Notes under the pieces: generated by a model
Seen by the model: the letters and a program-made list of their open reading frames with translations, nothing else
What the model was told of the DNA's origin: nothing
Databases searched by the model: none
Program-made: the position numbers and the translations under genes
In this document: positions 1 to 7,869 of the stretch, piece by piece
How the letters are laid out: every line of letters starts with the position of its first letter
Numbering within the stretch: position 1 is the first letter of the stretch
DNA from: Candidatus Dormiibacterota bacterium
Lineage (GTDB): Bacteria; Chloroflexota; Dormibacteria; Aeolococcales; Aeolococcaceae
DNA: 38,194 nt
Assembly (NCBI GenBank): GCA_003141695.1
Contig: PLNE01000155.1
Location: forward strand, 20,758-58,951
Direction of reading: 5' to 3'

Positions 1-6
1 GTCGTC

Positions 7-2124
7 TTGCCAACGCCACCTTTCAGTGACGCGATTGTGATTATTTCGGCAGCCACATACGTAGAATATCTCGGGATGGGAACAGCCGCACCCTTTGTTA
101 AGCTCCTGCGACAACTCGCATCAGCCAAAGACGACTATCGGACTGGCGCGCTCGACATCACCTGGGACGGCGGCAGGGCGAGCCTGTTTCTCGTATTCGG
201 ACAGCCCAACCACGCGGTCCTCGAGGTCGGCGGTCGCCGCCTGGAGGGAGCGGAGGCCCTGGCGACACTTGTAACGCAGCTGCCACCGCGCTTCGAGCTC
301 TCCCCCTGGCGCAAGGAGGTGGTGCGGACCGAGTCGCTCAGTTGCACCCTGGACGAGCTGATGGAACCGTTTGCCCAGTTGGCCGGCGCCGCCTCGCCGG
401 GGGACGCGTCCCGGTCTGGATCGGGCGGATCGGGAGTCACCGACGGCGGCTCGGCGCCCGAGCCAGACTTCGGCCTCGCGGACTTTCCGCTGCTCCCCCT
501 CGGGCCGTCGCTCTGGGCTGACGCTTCGGCAAGCGTCGTCCATCTCGACGTCTTGATCCCCAGCCTGCCGGACACGCTGGTCATCCTCACCGGGCCCAAG
601 CTGCGCGCGGCGGCCGTCGTCGTCCGCCAGCAGGTCATCGACGCTGTCTGGGTCGACGAGGAGGACCGCATGGTGGGTGAGGCCGCCGCGATGGCCCTGA
701 TAGGGGCACGCGACGGCAGCGTCTCCGGCTATCGGCTGGAGACACCCAAGCTCGCCGAGGCCCTGACAATGCTCTGGCGCTGCCGGGCGGTTTTCCGCGA
801 GATGCCCGCCTCCTGGGTCAACGCCGACAGCCTCCTCGAGGACCTCGAGGGGCGCCGGCGCGACAGCGCCATCGTGGTGACCGGCGGCGTCCGCGGGGTG
901 GCCCTGGTGGCCGGCGGGGAGCTGCTCGGTGTGTACTCGGAGACCGACCGGCAACCGGTGGCGTCGCCCGAGAGACTGGCCGAGCTGCTGCGCGACCCGA
1001 GGGCGAGGGTCACCCTCCGCCAGAGCCCGGAAGAGCGGCAGATCAATCACTTCCCTGAGACCGCCTACCACGCCTTTGTCGAGGACGCCACCGAGGCGCC
1101 GGCACCGCTCTCCGAAGCGCTCGCCGCCATCACGTCGTACGCCCGCCAGGCGACCTCCGCGGACATTGCGATAGACCCGACCGGGCCAGCGGCGGCCGCC
1201 CAAGAGCCGGAGCTCACGCCCGAGGAGCCCGAACTCACCGCCGAGGAGACGGGGTTTGCGGTGGAAGAGGCCGAGGTAGCAGCCCAAAAGCCCGAGTTCG
1301 CTGCCGAGGAGCCCGAACTCATGACCGAGGGACCCCAGTTCGCCGCCGAGGAGCCGGAACTCACTGCCGAGGAGCGGGAGCTCATCGCCGATGAGCCCGA
1401 GCTCTCCGGCGAGGAGCCCGAGCTCTCCGCTGAGGAGCCCCGGTTCGCCGAGGAGCCCGAGGCCGCCGAGGCCGCGGCGAGTGCCGCACAGCCCCCCCCC
1501 GCACCGCTCGTGGTGCCGGCCAAGCTGGTGATGCCCGCGGACCTGATGGTCTCCGCCCAGGTCAGGGCTCCGGCAGACCCGGAGTGGCGCGCCGCTCCGA
1601 CCTCGGATCGTCCCGAGCCCTCTTCTGAGGCGGCTCCCATGGCATGGCCCTCGCCCCCGGTCGAGTCGGTCCCCACCGTCCCGGTGGACCTCGGGGTTGG
1701 CTCGGAAAACCCGGCGTGGCCGCCCATCCCCCTCACCGACGGGCAGGAGGAGGAGGGCACGCTGACCGCGTGGGGCCAAACGTACAGCCAGGCACCCGCC
1801 CCCAGCGCCGCCCCCACGTTCCCCCCGCAGTTCCCGACGTTCGAGTCGTCGCCCGCCCTCGAGGCCCTGGCGGCAGCCGACGCGAGTGCCGATTTCGAAG
1901 GGATGAAGGCGGACCTGATCCAGATCGGCTCCCTCTGGTTGGGCACGGACGGCGTGGCCCCGGTGGCCGAGATGCTCCGCCGGACGCGGCCGTCCATTCA
2001 GGATGTGATGGCCACCATCGAGGCGATCAAGCACATCGCGTTGCCCGGTTTCGAGACCTCGGTGGTCCAGGCGATGGCGCGCGAGATGCACTACCACGCC
2101 GCCGAGTACCTGAGCGGCCTCTGA
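7..2124 (+). CDS. DUF4388-like multi-module protein with heptad-repeat linker
   Basis: The N-terminal part (about residues 45-105) has the look of DUF4388/PATAN domains: a TGAL..I strand, a G.ASLFLVFGQPNHAVLE core, a G-AEAL helix and a final FEL strand. Two further stretches (about 190-255 and 285-345) follow the same pattern more weakly, so I infer up to three tandem modules. Residues 400-483 are twelve tandem seven-residue repeats of the type EPELxxE, acidic and probably extended. A Pro-rich linker follows, then a C-terminal helical domain (about 630-705). No signal peptide or membrane segment is seen, so it is probably cytoplasmic. DUF4388 proteins often accompany two-component and surface-motility systems, which fits the Tad/c-di-GMP neighbourhood. 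The reading starts at TTG 7, but ATG 76 (M24) is a more natural start; neither has a convincing ribosome binding site. The gene may be truncated by the window edge. Function is inferred only from domain resemblance. Confidence 0.75.
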   Translation: MPTPPFSDAIVIISAATYVEYLGMGTAAPFVKLLRQLASAKDDYRTGALDITWDGGRASLFLVFGQPNHAVLEVGGRRLEGAEALATLVTQLPPRFELSPWRKEVVRTESLSCTLDELMEPFAQLAGAASPGDASRSGSGGSGVTDGGSAPEPDFGLADFPLLPLGPSLWADASASVVHLDVLIPSLPDTLVILTGPKLRAAAVVVRQQVIDAVWVDEEDRMVGEAAAMALIGARDGSVSGYRLETPKLAEALTMLWRCRAVFREMPASWVNADSLLEDLEGRRRDSAIVVTGGVRGVALVAGGELLGVYSETDRQPVASPERLAELLRDPRARVTLRQSPEERQINHFPETAYHAFVEDATEAPAPLSEALAAITSYARQATSADIAIDPTGPAAAAQEPELTPEEPELTAEETGFAVEEAEVAAQKPEFAAEEPELMTEGPQFAAEEPELTAEERELIADEPELSGEEPELSAEEPRFAEEPEAAEAAASAAQPPPAPLVVPAKLVMPADLMVSAQVRAPADPEWRAAPTSDRPEPSSEAAPMAWPSPPVESVPTVPVDLGVGSENPAWPPIPLTDGQEEEGTLTAWGQTYSQAPAPSAAPTFPPQFPTFESSPALEALAAADASADFEGMKADLIQIGSLWLGTDGVAPVAEMLRRTRPSIQDVMATIEAIKHIALPGFETSVVQAMAREMHYHAAEYLSGL
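1204..1455 (+). repeat. 12 tandem 21-bp (heptapeptide) repeats
   Basis: Within the first gene, twelve seven-codon units encode variants of EPELxxE (for example EPELTPE, EPELTAE, KPEFAAE, EPELSGE). The register is kept without gaps, but the units differ at several codons, so this is an aged array rather than a fresh expansion. Confidence 0.9.
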
Positions 2125-2146
2125 CGGCCGACCTGGAGGCTCAACC

Positions 2147-2455
2147 GTGAATTCGGTGCTCAGTGCCATCACCGGGCACGCCGCCATCCTGCTGGCTGTG
2201 GTGGCAATCCTCGAAGGGGTGCTCGCCGCGTGGCTCTTCCGGCGCAACGACGAAATGCGGATGCAGCTGCGAAGAGCCCGCGATGCCGCCGACGAGGCGG
2301 CCCGGACCGCAGCGCTCGCCGCTCCAGGCGGCATCGACCCGGAGATCGTGATCCAACTCATTCGCTCCGGTCAGTCTCCGACGCTCGACGCGGTCCGCAC
2401 CCTCATGGACCAGCGGGAGAGTGCCGATGGTGCCGCGGATGCCGGGGAACCCTAA
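2147..2455 (+). CDS. small membrane protein, unknown function
   Basis: This is a 102-residue protein starting at GTG 2147, with a GGAG-type ribosome binding site about 8 bases upstream. It lies 22 bp after the DUF4388-like gene, so the two are probably co-transcribed. One hydrophobic segment (about residues 8-28, AAILLAVVAILEGVLAAWLF) is followed by RR and a charged helical region (about 30-60) that could form a coiled coil. That would leave most of the protein cytoplasmic. The C-terminal half contains an IDPEIVIQLIRSG stretch. No family is recognised. Its stop codon overlaps the stop of the convergent gene that follows. Confidence 0.6.
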   Translation: MNSVLSAITGHAAILLAVVAILEGVLAAWLFRRNDEMRMQLRRARDAADEAARTAALAAPGGIDPEIVIQLIRSGQSPTLDAVRTLMDQRESADGAADAGEP

Positions 2456-2970
2456 GCGTCCATCTCCCGGTGGGCGAGCACGGCGAGCTGCCACGTGAGT
2501 TGGGCAGCCTCCTCGCGCAACCGGTACAGCGTGTCCTCGGTCATTCGGAGCATCTGAACGCTCTGGCGGATAGACCAGCCGGAGCGTTCGGGTGTCGCCC
2601 GTCCACCGAGCCGGCGCGGACGGCTGATGGAGACGGCGGCACGGCGGCCCCATCCGGTGGGTGGGCCACCGCGCGAGCTGGGCATGGTCGCGACCTGGAA
2701 CTCGTCAGGCGGCTGGGGCGGCGTGGTCGGTCGGGCAGGCGGCCACTCGGCCGTCCCCTCACCTGGGCCACCGGCTGGCCCCGGAGAGGGGACGGAGACC
2801 CCGGAGAGCTCGAGCGCATCGACCGGCCAGACCATCTGGCCGCTCCCCAGCGCCGCCAGGGCGGTCGCGAGCTCCTCGCCCGTGTCGAAGACGCTGCCCT
2901 CGCCGAACCAGTCCTCTCCGAGGAGGTCGTCGGCGGCCGGCGAGGGGAATTCGAGTGGTGGCGGCGTCAC
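2452..2970 (-). CDS. hypothetical protein with C-terminal helical region
   Basis: The reading frame is open on the minus strand with strongly GC-biased third positions near its 3' end, which supports real coding. I chose GTG 2970 because a strong AGGGGAGG ribosome binding site precedes it; an in-frame ATG at 3045 without such a site would add 25 residues. The N-terminal two thirds are rich in Pro, Gly and Ala and contain a DDLLGEDWFGEG acidic patch. The last 45 residues (SIRQSVQMLRMTEDTLYRLREEAAQLTWQLAVLAHREMD) look like a helix or coiled coil. It is divergent from the CpaF gene at 3191. No family is recognised. Confidence 0.55.
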   Translation of the reverse strand: MTPPPLEFPSPAADDLLGEDWFGEGSVFDTGEELATALAALGSGQMVWPVDALELSGVSVPSPGPAGGPGEGTAEWPPARPTTPPQPPDEFQVATMPSSRGGPPTGWGRRAAVSISRPRRLGGRATPERSGWSIRQSVQMLRMTEDTLYRLREEAAQLTWQLAVLAHREMDA

Positions 2971-3190
2971 CGCACCCGCCTCCCCTCGCAGGGTGGGCTG
3001 CCTGGGCTCATGCAGAATTCCCGTGAACGGTGCTGAGGAGCACATGGTAGACGGGCCCGGCCCGGCGGCCAGGAAAAGATCGTGTATCGAATGTGTTGCC
3101 TTGCCCTACGATCGGTGAGGACGGGCGAGAATCGCCTGGGCGGTCCCTCAGCCTGATGGCCGTCCGTGGTGCCCAAGAGGAGTCCCATCT

Positions 3191-4483
3191 GTGAGCGTCG
3201 CCGCCAACTCCCGCCTCGACAACCGCTACATGGAGGCCCTGGGGCCGATTCGGCCGCTGGTCGAGGACGACAGCCTGACCGAGATCATGGTCAATGGTCC
3301 GGAGATGGTGTACGTCGAGCGCAAGGGCAAGATCCTGCTCACCGACATCCGCTTCGACGACGAGGCCCATCTCATGCGGGTCATCGACACCATCGTCTCG
3401 TCGGTGGGCCGGCGGGTCGACGCCCGGACACCCCTCTGTGACGCCCGGCTCCTGGACGGATCGCGTGTCAACGCCGCCATTCCGCCGGTCGCCCTCGACG
3501 GCCCCCTGCTGACCATCCGGAAGTTCTCGAAGGACCCCTACCAGGTTTCCGACCTGATCGGCTTCGGGACCATCACCCAGGAGGGCGCCTCCTTCGTCCA
3601 GGCGTGCGTCCTGGCCCGGGCCAACATCATCGTCTCCGGTGGCACCGGCACCGGGAAGACGACCCTTCTCAACGTGTGCTCCGGGTTCATCCCCATCGAC
3701 GAGCGGATCATCACCATCGAGGACGCCGCCGAGCTGCAGCTCCACCAAGAGCACGTGTGCCGGATGGAGTCGCGCCCGCCGGACGTCAACGGAGAGGGTC
3801 GCGTCAACATCCGCGACCTCGTGGTCAACTCCCTGCGGATGCGCCCCGACCGCATCGTCGTCGGCGAGTGCCGCTCCGGTGAGGCTCTCGACATGCTTCA
3901 GGCCATGAACACCGGACACGACGGGTCGATGACGACAATCCACGCCAACAGTCCTCGTGAGACCCTCTCCCGGCTCGAGACCCTGGTCCTCATGGCCGGT
4001 ATGGACCTGCCCCTGAAGGCCATCCGCCAGCAGGTGGCCAGCGCCATCAACCTGGTGATCCAGCTGGCGCGCCTCAAGGACGGCTCGCGCAAGATCGTCT
4101 CGATCACCGAGGTGGTGGGGATGGAAGGTGACACCATCACCATGCAGGAGATCTTCAAGTTCGAGTCCAGGGGCGCCGATCCCGCGACCGGGAAGATCGT
4201 GGGCGACTTCAACTCCACGGGCATCCGTCCGAAGATCATCGACCGGCTCTTCGACATGGGCGTTCCCCTGCCGCCGCGTCTGGCTCAGCTCTTCCCCGAT
4301 CGGCGCCAGCTTCAGCAGGAAGCTCTTGTGGCGGCAGCGGGCAGGCAGATGGGCAACGGCGCCGCGCAGCCCGCACAGCAGCCGCCGGGATTCGGTGGTC
4401 CTCCCGGGCTGGGGATGCCGCCCAGCATGCCTCCGGGGATGGGGATGCCGCTGGGCGGCCCCGGGGGATCGCGGGGCCGCTGA
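3191..4483 (+). CDS. cpaF: Tad pilus assembly ATPase CpaF/TadA (copy 1)
   Basis: This is a secretion ATPase of the PulE/VirB11 superfamily, CpaF/TadA branch, which powers Flp pilus assembly at the inner face of the membrane. The N-terminal domain (about 15-125) carries the LTEIMVNGPEMVYVERKGK signature. Walker A is GGTGTGKTT (about 150-158), the Walker B region is RIVVGECRSGE (about 221-231) and the His box is TGHDGSMTTIHANS (about 241-254). The start is GTG 3191, with AGAGGAG about 8 bases upstream. This copy lacks the long helical N-terminal region of the second copy at 7870-9615 and instead ends in a Gly/Pro/Met-rich tail of about 50 residues. Family assignment is firm; which copy drives extension is unknown. 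Confidence 0.95.
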   Translation: MSVAANSRLDNRYMEALGPIRPLVEDDSLTEIMVNGPEMVYVERKGKILLTDIRFDDEAHLMRVIDTIVSSVGRRVDARTPLCDARLLDGSRVNAAIPPVALDGPLLTIRKFSKDPYQVSDLIGFGTITQEGASFVQACVLARANIIVSGGTGTGKTTLLNVCSGFIPIDERIITIEDAAELQLHQEHVCRMESRPPDVNGEGRVNIRDLVVNSLRMRPDRIVVGECRSGEALDMLQAMNTGHDGSMTTIHANSPRETLSRLETLVLMAGMDLPLKAIRQQVASAINLVIQLARLKDGSRKIVSITEVVGMEGDTITMQEIFKFESRGADPATGKIVGDFNSTGIRPKIIDRLFDMGVPLPPRLAQLFPDRRQLQQEALVAAAGRQMGNGAAQPAQQPPGFGGPPGLGMPPSMPPGMGMPLGGPGGSRGR

Positions 4484-4555
4484 ACGGCGCTCCTCCACCG
4501 GGGACTGGGCGCGGCGTGGCCCCCCCGGCGCGCCCGCGCACCCGGATCCGGCGCC

Positions 4556-5749
4556 TCAGACCCCCAGGATCTTGAGGATGCGGCCCTCGTCGATCGGGGG
4601 GACCATCGGCCTCGCGATCAGGAAACCCTGGCCCTGGGTCACGCCGATCTCCTTCAGGGTACGCAGCTCAGCGTCGGTCTCGATGCCCTCGGCGACGATC
4701 GTCGTCCCGGTCTCGCGGGCAAACGCCACCAGGGCGCAGGAGAGGGCCCGGCGCGGCCGGTCGCTGTCGATCCCCCGGGTCAGCGAGATGTCGAGCTTGA
4801 TGATGTCCGGGACCAGCAACAGGATGTGGCGCAGGCTGGCGAAGCCCGCTCCCGCATCGTCGACGGCCACCCGGACACCCGCCTGACGAAGCGGTTGGAG
4901 GGCCCGGTTGAGTGCCTCGTAGTCGCTGACCGCGTAGTGCTCGGTCATCTCGATGACGATGCGCTCGAGAGGCACCGCCCCCAGCAGCCGGGCGACATCA
5001 CGGCGCAGCAGCGTGGACGGCGACAGGTTGAGGGAGAGATAGGAGTCGGTGGGCAGCGCGGGGAGGCCGGCCAGGGACACTGCCAGCGCCGACGCCTCCA
5101 GGTCCTCGCGGAGGCCCACGTCGGACGCCTCTTCGAACCACTGCAGAGGCATCCCCGTGTCGAAGCGGGAGAGCGCCTCGACACCGGTGACCCTACCCCT
5201 CGCAAGGTCGACGATCGGCTGATAGACGGGATGGATGCCTCCGTGCTCGATCACCTCCTGGACCCGGGAGAGCACCCGGGCCCGCTTGGCCTCGGCCTCC
5301 TCCTTTCCGGCCAGCTGGTCGCTCAGCTCGCGGACCACCGTGCTGGCCACCTCCGCAGAGAAGGCTGATTCGCCACGGAGGACGCGCTGGATGGTCTGGG
5401 TGACCTCGTCCGGCATCGATCCCTTGACCAGATATGCGGCCGCGCCGGCGCTCAGCATCTCCAGGATGCTGGCCCGGTCACCGTAGGCGGAGAGGGCGAC
5501 GATCCGGGTCTGCGGGCTCTCCGCGAGGATGCCGCGGGCCGCGCGGGGCCCACCACCTCCCGGCATCTTGACGTCGAGGATGGCCACGTCAGGACGCTCG
5601 CGAGCGGCCATCTCCACAGCCTCGATCGCATCGACCGCGACCCCGACAACCTCGAGGCCGTCCTCGGACTCGAGCAGCTCTCGGAGTGCCTCCCGGATGT
5701 TGGCATCATCGTCCGCAATCAGGATCCGGGCGACGACAGGGGGGGTCAT
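4556..5749 (-). CDS. response regulator with EAL c-di-GMP phosphodiesterase output
   Basis: An N-terminal receiver domain (about 6-125) shows the acidic cluster D13-D15, phospho-acceptor D59 (AILDVKMPG), S87 and K109. A linker is followed by an EAL domain (about 165-397). The residues usually needed for catalysis are visible: E191 (VEALSRF), N241 (LNLSP), E267 (IEMTEH), D297-D298 (VDDAGAGF), K318, E354 (AEGIET) and Q373. An active phosphodiesterase that hydrolyses c-di-GMP to pGpG is therefore expected. The start at ATG 5749 overlaps the TGA of the upstream kinase by 4 bp, implying translational coupling and a cognate pair. Compared with the canonical motif, DDFGTGYSSL is DDAGAGFASL here. It converges with cpaF copy 1. 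Confidence 0.93.
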   Translation of the reverse strand: MTPPVVARILIADDDANIREALRELLESEDGLEVVGVAVDAIEAVEMAARERPDVAILDVKMPGGGGPRAARGILAESPQTRIVALSAYGDRASILEMLSAGAAAYLVKGSMPDEVTQTIQRVLRGESAFSAEVASTVVRELSDQLAGKEEAEAKRARVLSRVQEVIEHGGIHPVYQPIVDLARGRVTGVEALSRFDTGMPLQWFEEASDVGLREDLEASALAVSLAGLPALPTDSYLSLNLSPSTLLRRDVARLLGAVPLERIVIEMTEHYAVSDYEALNRALQPLRQAGVRVAVDDAGAGFASLRHILLLVPDIIKLDISLTRGIDSDRPRRALSCALVAFARETGTTIVAEGIETDAELRTLKEIGVTQGQGFLIARPMVPPIDEGRILKILGV

Positions 5750-7785
5750 GACGCTGACCCGGGGCCGGACCGCGCCCCGACCAGGAGCGGTACCCAAGCG
5801 GTCACCGCCGTGCCGCGAGGGGCGCCGGACTCGACCCGCAGCCAGCCCCCGGCGACCTCGGTCCGCTGGCGCATGCTGGGCAGGCCGAGGTGGCCGGGTG
5901 GGTTGTCGACCGCTGCGCCGAGCCCGGCGCCGTCGTCCGTGATCCGCAGCAGACAGCCATTGTCCCGCTCCTCCACGGAGACGCCGATGTGGCTCGCCGA
6001 GGCGTGCTTGACCACGTTGGCGATGGCCTCCTGCGCGACCCGATAGAGCGTCACTCTCGCCGCGGTCGTCAGCGCTCCCGGTTCCGAACCCGCGAGGCTG
6101 TACTCGATGCCCTCGTCCTGCTGTACCTGAATCAGACGGTCGCGAATCGTGCCGAGCAGGTCGCCGTGGTCAAGCCCGGGAGGGCGCAGGTTGAACATCA
6201 GACCCCGGAGACGCGAGACCGCGGTCCCCACCATCTGCTCCACGGCATCGAGGGTGCCCCGGGCCGCCTCGTCGTCGACCCGCCGCCGGAGCGTGTGCAG
6301 CCGGAGCCCCACGGCGGCCAGGATCTGGAGGGAGTCATCGTGGATGTCGGCGGCGATGGTCCGGCGCTCATCCTCGTGAGCCTCGACAAGAAGGCGCATC
6401 AGCCGGAGGCGCTCTCCGCTGACGCGATTAAGCTCCTCCAGGCTGCGTGCGAAGTCGGCCTCGACGCGATGACGGGCCATGTAGGCACCGAGATAGCTTC
6501 CGAGTCCCGTGAGGTGGGCGACGTAGGCGTCATCGAAACCGACAGAGCCCAGAGCGCGAACCTCAACGGCGCCGACGACCTGCTGGCCGCTCACGACCGG
6601 GATGCCGAGCCAGTCCCCCAAGGGGTTCGCCGACCACGTCTCCGAGAACGACAGCCGCCCCCTTTCCAGCGCCCTGGCCACCACGGCGGGCGGGTGATCT
6701 GGCGGCGGGGACGGTACGACGTCGCCCGAGCCGTCGCGGCGCCAAGCTGCCAGGAGCTGCACCGCCCCCCTGGCGTCGACCTCCCAGAGCCTCGCCTCCG
6801 TTCCGGAGGCGCTCAACCCAATCTGCTCCAGCGCACCCATGAGCGCGACGTCGTCGCTGGACGACGCAAGGGCGCTGAGGATCGCGATTTCGTGTTCCCT
6901 CATGCGGTCCGCCCGCCACCGCTGGGTGACGTCGGTCAGGGAGAGGACGACCCCGGCCAGGTCGCCGCTCCGACGGATTGCCCAGACCTCGAAATGAAGG
7001 TGCTGGCCGTCACGCCGGCGCAGCCTCACCGGCAGGATCTGGAGGTTCGCCACTCTCTCGCCTGCCGCCTGGGTGATGGCAACGAGCAGCCGCCCCCCCA
7101 CCTTCTCGTCTCCCAACAGGTCGACAAGGTTCTGGCCGCGCGCCTCCGCCTGCGACCATCCCAGCAGGCGCTCCGCGGTCCTGTTCCACTCGGTCACCCG
7201 GGCGCCGAGGTCGACGGAGATCAGGGCGGCGGGGGAGCTTTCGAAGAACGCCCGCAGCATTGCTTCCCAACCCGCGGAGGCGGCCTCGAGTCGCGCCAAT
7301 CTCTGGGCCAGCGCCTCCCTCTCGACGGCGGCGCGGACGGCCACGGGAAGGCGTGCCAACCGGTCGGAGGCGAGGCAGTCGGCTGCACCGCCTTCCACCA
7401 AGGCGATCCCGGCGGTCTCGTGAGAGGGGGCGCAAACGACAACCACGGGGATGCTCACGCCGCACGCACGGACGTGGTCGAGAAGTGTCTGGGCCGACCA
7501 ACCAGACTCGCCGTCCTCAACGACCACGGCGTCCCATCGGGTTGCCAGGTCCTCGGGCAGCGACGCGAGCGTGGGCACCGCGAAGGTCTCGATGGCGGGG
7601 GCGGCCCCCGGACGGGTGAGTGCGCCGGTGATCGGGGACCCGTCGGCTACGCACACGAGCACCCGGACGGGCCGGTCCGCCCGGCGGCTCCGGGTATGGG
7701 GAGAGTAGGCGGCGCCAGCCGTCGGAGACGAGGACACTTCGCCACGAGTGTATGGACGGAGAGTCGGGGGTGGGACCCGACACAC
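5746..7785 (-). CDS. hybrid PAS-GAF sensor histidine kinase (HisKA_3 type)
   Basis: Domains in order: a receiver-like N-terminal region (about 40-150) in which a proper phospho-acceptor set is not obvious; a PAS domain (about 175-290, FFESSPAALISVD...WNRTAERLLGWS); a GAF-like domain (about 300-440); a HisKA_3 dimerisation domain with H482 in EDERRTIAADIHDDSLQ; and a HATPase domain with an N-box (QEAIANVVKHA) and G-box (DDGAGLG). No membrane segment is seen, so it is a cytoplasmic sensor. HisKA_3 kinases usually pair with NarL-type DNA-binding regulators, but here the overlapping downstream gene is REC-EAL. The GTG at 7785 and another GTG at 7737 are both possible starts, and neither has a strong ribosome binding site. 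It is co-directional with cpaF copy 2 upstream. Confidence 0.9.
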   Translation of the reverse strand: MCRVPPPTLRPYTRGEVSSSPTAGAAYSPHTRSRRADRPVRVLVCVADGSPITGALTRPGAAPAIETFAVPTLASLPEDLATRWDAVVVEDGESGWSAQTLLDHVRACGVSIPVVVVCAPSHETAGIALVEGGAADCLASDRLARLPVAVRAAVEREALAQRLARLEAASAGWEAMLRAFFESSPAALISVDLGARVTEWNRTAERLLGWSQAEARGQNLVDLLGDEKVGGRLLVAITQAAGERVANLQILPVRLRRRDGQHLHFEVWAIRRSGDLAGVVLSLTDVTQRWRADRMREHEIAILSALASSSDDVALMGALEQIGLSASGTEARLWEVDARGAVQLLAAWRRDGSGDVVPSPPPDHPPAVVARALERGRLSFSETWSANPLGDWLGIPVVSGQQVVGAVEVRALGSVGFDDAYVAHLTGLGSYLGAYMARHRVEADFARSLEELNRVSGERLRLMRLLVEAHEDERRTIAADIHDDSLQILAAVGLRLHTLRRRVDDEAARGTLDAVEQMVGTAVSRLRGLMFNLRPPGLDHGDLLGTIRDRLIQVQQDEGIEYSLAGSEPGALTTAARVTLYRVAQEAIANVVKHASASHIGVSVEERDNGCLLRITDDGAGLGAAVDNPPGHLGLPSMRQRTEVAGGWLRVESGAPRGTAVTAWVPLLVGARSGPGSAS

Positions 7786-7805
7786 TGACCGAAACCGATC
7801 GGTCA
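7786..7805. promoter_or_regulatory. inverted repeat upstream of the histidine kinase
   Basis: TGACCGA and TCGGTCA arms separated by 6 bases form a near-perfect dyad, with an inner ACCGATCGGT palindrome. It lies in the gap between cpaF copy 2 and the kinase gene, immediately upstream of the kinase GTG at 7785. It could be an operator for the kinase/REC-EAL pair or a weak hairpin after cpaF. No T-run follows. Confidence 0.35.
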
Positions 7806-7869
7806 GGAGGCCGTCACCCGCTCGGCATATCCTTCACACCCGGTCCGGTGCGGCGCACTGCGCGAGGGG

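Noticed and set aside
121-2361. Long minus-strand frame opposite the first gene
   Set aside because: It is antisense to a frame with recognisable modules and a repeat array. Its translation is low-complexity Gly/Arg/Leu text, the usual shadow in GC-rich DNA.
2230-3036. Plus-strand frames over the hypothetical gene at 2452-2970
   Set aside because: Arg/Pro-rich with no features; the minus strand has better codon bias and a strong ribosome binding site at GTG 2970.
5890-7788. 632-residue plus-strand frame over the histidine kinase
   Set aside because: The minus strand carries clear PAS, GAF, HisKA_3 and HATPase motifs; this frame has none.
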